Source: Shewanella violacea DSS12
GTDB taxonomy: Bacteria > Pseudomonadota > Gammaproteobacteria > Enterobacterales > Shewanellaceae
Direction of reading: 5' to 3'
DNA: 64,000 bases
Assembly: GCF_000091325.1 (NCBI RefSeq)
Contig: NC_014012.1
Coordinates: 3,803,685 to 3,867,684, forward strand
Shown here piece after piece: positions 59,091 through 64,000 of the stretch. Under the pieces are notes generated by a model, which saw nothing but the letters and a program-made list of their open reading frames with translations, was not told the DNA's origin and did not search any database. Every line of letters starts with the position of its first letter. Within the stretch, counting starts at the first letter, position 1. The position numbers and the translations under genes are program-made.

Positions 59091-60263
59091 ATGAAAATTT
59101 TAAATCGCCCATTAAAAACACTTATTCTTGCGACTACTGTCGTGTGCTCATCCACCTATGCAGCACCAATCGTTACGCCAATTGCACCAACTGTTGCAGC
59201 TAAAGCCTATGTTTTAATGGACTTCAACACAGGGCAAATTATTACAGAAGAGAATGCTTACGAGAGCTTAAATCCGGCCAGCCTAACTAAGATGATGACC
59301 AGTTACGTCATTGGCCAAGAGATGAAAGCCGGTAATATCTCACCTGAAGATGAAGTAGTCGTCAGTAAGAAAGCCTGGTCAAAGAACTTTCCCGACTCGT
59401 CTAAAATGTTCATTGAAGTCGGTAAGCATGTCACAGTCGACGACTTAAACCACGGTATCATAATCCAGTCTGGTAACGACGCATGCGTCGCCATGGCCGA
59501 GCATATTGCCGGAACTGAAGATGGTTTCGTCGATCTGATGAACTCATGGGCAAAACAGCTGGGCATGAAAGACAGCCACTTCGAAAACGCTCACGGTCTG
59601 GATGCTACCAATCATAAGTCAACGGCCTATGATATGGCGATATTAGGCGCTGCACTTATCCGCGACGTTCCTAAAGAATATACTCTCTATAGCCAGAAAT
59701 CATTCACCTATAACGGTATCAAACAGTACAACCGTAACGGCCTGTTATGGGACAAGAGCATGAAGGTCGACGGTATAAAAACCGGCCATACATCTGGTGC
59801 AGGATATAACTTAGTTACATCAGCAACAAAAGACGGTATGCGTTTAGTTTCTGTGGTCATGGGCACTCGAAGTGAAAGTGCACGTAAAGCTGAAAGCAAA
59901 AAACTGCTAAACTATGGCTTCCGTTTCTTTGAAACTATTACTCCGTACAAGGCTGGCGATAGTTTTGTTTCACAAAAGATTTGGTACGGCGACAAAGAGT
60001 CTGTTGATTTAGGTGCTATTACAGATACACCTATCACTATCAGCCGTGGTCAGGCTAAAAACCTACAAGCCAACTTTGAGCTAACCAAAGAATTAACAGC
60101 ACCTATAGCAAAAGGCGAGACTGTTGGCCGTATCTACTTCCAGCTTAATGGTAAAGATATCGCTCAATTCCCACTAGTCACCCTACAAGAAGTCAATGAA
60201 GGTAGCTGGTTCAGTAAACTGATGGATTACTTTAAGCAGATGTTTGCAGGCTTGTTTAGCTAA
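59091..60263 (+). CDS. dacA: D-alanyl-D-alanine carboxypeptidase (PBP5/6 type)
   Basis: 390 residues from ATG 59091 (M-K-I-L-N-R-P), with signal peptide cleaved near T-Y-A-A; an ATG at 59076 adds five residues and is equally possible since neither has a clear Shine-Dalgarno. Removes terminal D-Ala from pentapeptides. S-L-T-K (active Ser), S-G-N (Q-S-G-N-D-A) and K-T-G (I-K-T-G-H-T) are all present; a PBP5 C-terminal domain and an amphipathic membrane anchor (W-F-S-K-L-M-D-Y-F-K) end the protein. Confidence 0.95.
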   Translation: MKILNRPLKTLILATTVVCSSTYAAPIVTPIAPTVAAKAYVLMDFNTGQIITEENAYESLNPASLTKMMTSYVIGQEMKAGNISPEDEVVVSKKAWSKNFPDSSKMFIEVGKHVTVDDLNHGIIIQSGNDACVAMAEHIAGTEDGFVDLMNSWAKQLGMKDSHFENAHGLDATNHKSTAYDMAILGAALIRDVPKEYTLYSQKSFTYNGIKQYNRNGLLWDKSMKVDGIKTGHTSGAGYNLVTSATKDGMRLVSVVMGTRSESARKAESKKLLNYGFRFFETITPYKAGDSFVSQKIWYGDKESVDLGAITDTPITISRGQAKNLQANFELTKELTAPIAKGETVGRIYFQLNGKDIAQFPLVTLQEVNEGSWFSKLMDYFKQMFAGLFS

Positions 60264-60285
60264 TCCCCAAGCTTAAATCGACCAT

Positions 60286-60315
60286 AAGAAGCCACCTTAG
60301 GGTGGCTTCTTTGTT
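60286..60315 (+). terminator. Terminator after dacA
   Basis: AAGAAGCCACC-TTAG-GGTGGCTTCTT then TGTTT: 11-bp stem. Confidence 0.92.
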
Positions 60316-60385
60316 TCAAGTTTCCCTTGAAATACGTATAATAAACTCCATATAGAGCCTATTACATCGGCAAGAGATTATAGAT

Positions 60386-60652
60386 ATGTTAGATACAAAA
60401 TTTGATGAATTGATGGAGTTCCCTACCTCATTCCCATTTAAAATCATTGGAGACGCCTGCGACACATTAGCAGACAAAGTCGTTGCGGTTGTTCAACAGC
60501 ATGTTCCTGGTGATTATGTACCAAGCACTAAGGTGTCGAGTAAGGGCACTTACAACTCGATCACCATTCGAGTGACGGTGCAAGATAAAGCACAGGTGGA
60601 GACTCTCTACATCGAGCTAGCCGCCATTGAAGGGGTTAAGCGCGTCTTATAA
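60386..60652 (+). CDS. ybeD: YbeD/DUF493 family regulatory protein
   Basis: 88 residues, a small ACT-like alpha/beta protein: [14 protein letters not shown] near the N-terminus and V-L-Y/V-K-R-V-L at the end are the family's conserved parts. Often between dacA and lipB; function not firmly known. Cytosolic. Confidence 0.94.
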   Translation: MLDTKFDELMEFPTSFPFKIIGDACDTLADKVVAVVQQHVPGDYVPSTKVSSKGTYNSITIRVTVQDKAQVETLYIELAAIEGVKRVL

Positions 60653-60759
60653 CCTGCGTATAGATTTTCCTTTCAAATTTTTATGAGCAAATGACACTTG
60701 AAAAATCAGACTCATGTCGATTTCTTCAATATTACTCATCACCGATAAATGTGATCTAG

Positions 60760-60788
60760 CTTACATTTATCGGTTAGAGGGGTATAAT
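60760..60788 (+). promoter_or_regulatory. Sigma-70 promoter of lipB-lipA
   Basis: CTTACA (60760-60765), 17-bp spacer, perfect TATAAT (60783-60788). 28 bp downstream lies the lipB ribosome binding site. Confidence 0.75.
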
Positions 60789-60821
60789 ACCGCCATCATT
60801 GTTTAAGGGGAGAGGTTGCCC

Positions 60822-61475
60822 TTGTCTCAGAGCACGTTACACGTTAGATATCTTGGCCAACAAGATTACGAATCCGTATGGCACGCGATGCAAGATTATA
60901 CCGACAACCGGGATGAATCTAGTCCAGATCAACTTTGGATAGTGGAACACCCACCAGTGTTTACCCAAGGTCAAGCAGGCAAGAGTGAGCACATACTCAA
61001 TCCAGGTGATATTCCAGTCATACAAGTCGATCGAGGTGGTCAAGTCACTTATCACGGTCCAGGTCAGCTTGTGGCTTATCCTCTTATCAATATAAAAAGA
61101 CTTAAGATTGGTGTACGCCAGCTCGTCACAGATATTGAGAATAGCATAGTGCAGTTGCTTGAAAACTATCAAGTTAAGGCTTATGCAAAAGCCGATGCTC
61201 CGGGTGTTTATGTCGATGAACGTAAAATCGCATCCCTAGGCTTAAGGATCCGTAAGGGCTGTTCCTTTCACGGTTTAGCCCTTAATGTCGATATGGATAT
61301 GAGCCCGTTTCAACGAATTAACCCCTGTGGTTATGTCGGTTTAGAAATGGCGCAATGCAAGTCGTTAGGCGGACCTCAAACTGTCGAAGAGGCAGGAGAG
61401 CAACTCGTTAAAACATTTAGCCAGAACTTAGGCTATCAGAATCTAGTTCATCATCAAGGATTGTCAGAGTCATGA
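60822..61475 (+). CDS. lipB: Octanoyl-[acyl-carrier-protein]:protein N-octanoyltransferase
   Basis: 217 residues from TTG 60822 (M-S-Q-S-T-L-H-V-R), with AAGGGGAGAGG at 60805-60815; the TTG at 60816 would sit on the ribosome binding site. Moves octanoate from ACP to lipoyl domains. Motifs [12 protein letters not shown] (about 70-81), K-I-A-S-L-G-L-R and the catalytic Lys/Cys region [11 protein letters not shown] and N-P-C-G. Overlaps lipA by 4 bp. Confidence 0.96.
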   Translation: MSQSTLHVRYLGQQDYESVWHAMQDYTDNRDESSPDQLWIVEHPPVFTQGQAGKSEHILNPGDIPVIQVDRGGQVTYHGPGQLVAYPLINIKRLKIGVRQLVTDIENSIVQLLENYQVKAYAKADAPGVYVDERKIASLGLRIRKGCSFHGLALNVDMDMSPFQRINPCGYVGLEMAQCKSLGGPQTVEEAGEQLVKTFSQNLGYQNLVHHQGLSES

Positions 61476-62437
61476 GTAGGCCAGAAAGATTACAACCTGG
61501 AGTTAAACTAAGAGATGAAGCAAAACTCTCTCGAATTCCAATTAAAATCGTTCCTTCAGAGCGTGCAACCATGCTACGCAAACCCGATTGGTTGCGGGTA
61601 AAACTACCTGCATCGAACCAAAGGATCACTGAAATAAAGCAGGCTTTGCGTAAAAATGGTCTCCACTCTGTATGTGAGGAGGCATCTTGCCCCAACCTTG
61701 CCGAGTGCTTTAACCATGGTACGGCCACCTTTATGATTTTGGGCGCCATCTGTACCCGTCGCTGTCCATTTTGCGATGTAGCCCACGGACGTCCACTTAA
61801 GCCAGATGCTGAAGAGCCAATAAAACTAGCTCAGACAATCAGGGATATGAAGCTTAAGTATGTGGTAATTACCTCAGTGGATCGCGATGATCTGCGTGAC
61901 GGTGGCGCTCAACATTTTGCGGACTGTATCCGTGAAATACGCTTACTCAACCCTGAGATCAAGATCGAAACCTTAGTCCCTGACTTTCGCGGACGTATAG
62001 ATGCTGCATTGGAAATATTGGCTACCGAGCCACCAGATGTTTTCAATCACAATCTTGAAACTGCACCTATGCACTATCGTAAGGCTAGACCCGGTGCTAA
62101 CTATCAATGGTCTCTGGATCTATTGAAAAAATTTAAAGCGCGTCATCCACATATCCCGACAAAATCAGGATTAATGATGGGCTTAGGTGAGACCAACGAA
62201 GAGATAGCTCAAGTGTTACGCGATCTCCGCGCTCATAATGTTGAAATGCTGACGTTAGGCCAATACTTACAACCCTCTAAGTTCCACTTGCCGGTAGAAA
62301 GATATGTGCCGCCTGCTGAATTTGATGAACTGAGAGTCTTAGCTGAAGGATTAGGCTTTACGCATGCAGCCTGTGGACCTATGGTGCGCTCTAGCTACCA
62401 TGCGGATCTGCAAGCTCAAGGTAAAGAAGTCAAATAG
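61472..62437 (+). CDS. lipA: Lipoyl synthase
   Basis: 321 residues. Radical-SAM enzyme inserting two sulfurs into octanoyl groups. Auxiliary cluster C-x4-C-x5-C ([13 protein letters not shown]) and radical-[11 protein letters not shown] lie at about 68-101; the C-terminal R-S-S-Y motif is present (V-R-S-S-Y-H-A). Start ATGA overlap with lipB. A terminator follows. Confidence 0.97.
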   Translation: MSRPERLQPGVKLRDEAKLSRIPIKIVPSERATMLRKPDWLRVKLPASNQRITEIKQALRKNGLHSVCEEASCPNLAECFNHGTATFMILGAICTRRCPFCDVAHGRPLKPDAEEPIKLAQTIRDMKLKYVVITSVDRDDLRDGGAQHFADCIREIRLLNPEIKIETLVPDFRGRIDAALEILATEPPDVFNHNLETAPMHYRKARPGANYQWSLDLLKKFKARHPHIPTKSGLMMGLGETNEEIAQVLRDLRAHNVEMLTLGQYLQPSKFHLPVERYVPPAEFDELRVLAEGLGFTHAACGPMVRSSYHADLQAQGKEVK

Positions 62438-62462
62438 ACCTGTAAAAATGATACTAGAAATC

Positions 62463-62499
62463 TAGCGTCACTGACCCGTCAGCCGACGCTATTTTTTTA
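62463..62499 (+). terminator. Terminator after lipA
   Basis: TAGCGTC...GACGCTA outer stem with an inner CTGAC/GTCAG helix, then TTTTTTT. Confidence 0.9.
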
Positions 62500-62534
62500 G
62501 CTAAATTTTGGTAAAAACCTATCTAGTCTTAACT

Positions 62535-62984
62535 CTACAGGCTAATGGCAAGTTCCATCAAGATAGCGTCTTCATTGGCACTCTCAGTCTTATAATAGCC
62601 CTTACGAATGCCCGACTCTTTGAAATCGTACTTAGCATACATATGTCTGGCGGCAAGACTCGAGGATCTCACCTCAAGAAACAATGTCTCAGCCTTAGAT
62701 TGGGCCGCATCAGTGATCACGGCTTGCAATAACATTTGACCATATCCTCTCCCCTGCTCGGAAGGATCAACACAGATATCCATCAAGGTCGCATCTTCAA
62801 ATATTTGATGAAGAATCGCGAAGCCAACCAATCGTCCTTCGATCTCAAGTCCGAATGTTGAGTACAAGTGTCCAAAACAGCTCTGTATAGTACCCAAGCT
62901 CATTGGATGCGTATGAGCCAATGTAGCTAGATTAGCCATGTTCACAGCATCAGTAAGGCTTAATCGGCATACTTGTTGTGACAT
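62535..62984 (-). CDS. rimI: Ribosomal protein bS18-alanine N-acetyltransferase
   Basis: 149 residues. GNAT enzyme; acetyl-CoA loop V-D-P-S-E-Q-G-R-G-Y-G (about 72-82), L-E-V-R-S-S-S-L-A-A-R-H-M-Y (about 104-117) and the C-terminal Y-Y-K/E-D-A-I-L-M-E-L are typical of RimI, which acetylates the N-terminus of ribosomal protein S18. It lies 8 bp after holD, the same pair as in E. coli. Confidence 0.9.
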   Translation of the reverse strand: MSQQVCRLSLTDAVNMANLATLAHTHPMSLGTIQSCFGHLYSTFGLEIEGRLVGFAILHQIFEDATLMDICVDPSEQGRGYGQMLLQAVITDAAQSKAETLFLEVRSSSLAARHMYAKYDFKESGIRKGYYKTESANEDAILMELAISL

Positions 62985-62992
62985 ACTCTTAG

Positions 62993-63343
62993 TTATCCTA
63001 TGTGAGACTCTTTGTTATGAGCAACAATAAAATTCCACAATTCACGCTTAGCTTCAGCCTTGATTAATAGTTCGGCTAAAGGTGCAGAGCTGAGTACAGG
63101 ATTAGACCTGGGTATTTTGAGACGTCGCATATCCCAAATAACATCGGCCCCTTTGATAAACTGCTCTGTAAATGAACAGTTTGTTATTGGACACTCTATT
63201 AGTGATAAAACAGAATTAATAACAGGGTGATGCTCAATACCTGGCTCAACTTTGTCCACTAAGATGAAGTAAGTCTTAGCTGCGTTGCTAGTCTGTACCC
63301 ATCGATTGATCCCCATCGCATCTAAATATGCCGCTTTTTCCAC
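62993..63343 (-). CDS. holD: DNA polymerase III psi subunit
   Basis: 116 residues. Recognised by the N-terminal Y-L-D-A-M-G-I-N-R-W motif (about 6-15, the SSB/chi-clamp-loader bridge region), an all-purpose small alpha/beta body, and its place directly before rimI. HolD sequences diverge quickly, so the call leans on context. It links the chi-SSB contact to the clamp loader at the replication fork. Confidence 0.8.
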   Translation of the reverse strand: MEKAAYLDAMGINRWVQTSNAAKTYFILVDKVEPGIEHHPVINSVLSLIECPITNCSFTEQFIKGADVIWDMRRLKIPRSNPVLSSAPLAELLIKAEAKRELWNFIVAHNKESHIG

Positions 63344-63502
63344 TCTGATTAATGCCCTTCGTTCTTTGATGATTCATAGGATACCAGCTTATAAAAGCAA
63401 GACTAAACAAAATCACAAAACCGATTAGAATGATCAATTCTTAGCGTTTTATATGAATAACACAGAGGGATAGAATGATTGTAATAACTCAGGAGAGAAT
63501 TA

Positions 63503-63970
63503 ATGATCAATATCGGAATTAACGAGCAAGATAGGAAAGAGATAACAGCCGGCCTCAATCAAGTCTTAGCTGACAGCTATAGTTTGTACCTTAAGACTCA
63601 CAGCTTTCACTGGAATGTCACTGGACCTATGTTTACCAGCTTACATCAGCTATTTGAAGAGCAATACACTGAATTAGCCACAGCAGTTGATTTAATTGCT
63701 GAAAGAATTAGAGCCTTAGGATCACGTGCATTGGGCTCATACAGTGCCTATGCGGCTCTGACTGGCATCAAAGAAGATCATGGCATTACAGATGCTAACG
63801 AGATGCTTAGCGAGCTGTTAAAAGGTCAGGAAGTGATAATACGTAATATCAGATCTCTTTATCCTTTAGTAAACCAAGCAAATGATGAGGCGTCAGCAGA
63901 TCTGCTTACCCAAAGAATTCAGACACATGAAAAAACAGCATGGATGTTAAGGAGCCTGTTAGCGGTTTAG
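63503..63970 (+). CDS. dps: Dps family DNA-protecting ferritin-like protein
   Basis: 155 residues. Four-helix Dps subunit that would form a 12-mer iron store. Ferroxidase-site pattern K-T-H-S-F-H-W-N-V-x-G-x-x-F...L-H-x-x-F-E-E-x-Y (about 31-56) is complete. Short N-terminal tail without the Lys-rich stretch, so DNA binding is not obvious. GGAGAG sits before the ATG. Divergent from holD. The stop codon TAG lies in the first copies of an 8-bp repeat. Confidence 0.93.
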   Translation: MINIGINEQDRKEITAGLNQVLADSYSLYLKTHSFHWNVTGPMFTSLHQLFEEQYTELATAVDLIAERIRALGSRALGSYSAYAALTGIKEDHGITDANEMLSELLKGQEVIIRNIRSLYPLVNQANDEASADLLTQRIQTHEKTAWMLRSLLAV

Positions 63971-64000
63971 CGGTTTAGCGGTTTAGCGGTTTAGCGGTTT
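63961..64000. repeat. Octanucleotide tandem repeat at the dps stop codon
   Basis: AGCGGTTT repeated five times without error, up to the end of the window, so the true length is unknown. The dps TAG is in the first unit. Confidence 0.9.

Overview
The window looks like chromosome of a Shewanella-type marine gammaproteobacterium. The evidence is protein similarity and gene order: hemA-prfA-prmC, lolB-ispE-prs, a Met/Leu/Gln tRNA cluster next to ychF-pth, ubiF-miaB-phoH-ybeY-corC-lnt, and leuS-lptE-holA-nadD-rsfS-rlmH-mrdA-mrdB-mltB-rlpA-dacA-ybeD-lipB-lipA. The genus is an inference; no rRNA is present.

Layout. 0-9 kb: yajG, a periplasmic cyclophilin, ampG, yajQ, a VanZ-like protein, panE, a sodium-coupled SNF transporter with a 36-residue companion peptide, a PAP2 phosphatase and an EamA exporter. 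9-13.3 kb, minus strand: kdsA, an array of about 100-bp repeats made from decayed copies of the 3' end of the adjacent DUF819 transporter gene, then sirB1 and sirB2. 13.3-25.6 kb: an accessory island between sirB2 and prmC, genes that sit together in the enterobacterial hemA-prfA-prmC-sirB2-sirB1-kdsA cluster. 25.6-31.6 kb: prmC, prfA and hemA, divergent from lolB, ispE and prs. 31.7-34.3 kb: nine intact tRNA genes, several tRNA relics and a 13-copy hairpin repeat. 34.5-44 kb: translation-quality, ubiquinone and envelope genes. 44.5-47.1 kb: a GH63 lipoprotein related to YgjK. 47.4-62.4 kb: the long leuS-to-lipA run (LPS assembly, replication clamp loading, NAD synthesis, ribosome maturation, rod-shape peptidoglycan synthesis, lipoate synthesis). 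The end holds rimI-holD and dps, which runs into an 8-bp microsatellite.

The most interesting part is the island. It encodes a HlyB/HlyD-type type I exporter, followed in the same direction by five exported proteins of unknown function. At least four are divergent paralogues with two conserved Cys and a D-x-N-x-D-G-x-x-E loop. Between them lie at least five pieces of GH24 (T4-lysozyme-like) genes and a decayed copy of the hlyD 3' end. A tyrosine recombinase and a REP-associated (Y1/HUH) transposase flank the set, and the transposase region truncates the only long lysozyme reading frame. I read this as a decaying, recombination-shuffled locus for secreted lysozyme effectors with candidate immunity or inhibitor proteins. 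That function is a hypothesis; the mosaic structure is directly visible.

Elsewhere the window is mostly conserved housekeeping sequence, much of it in tightly coupled operons with 1-11 bp overlaps and clear hairpin terminators between units.
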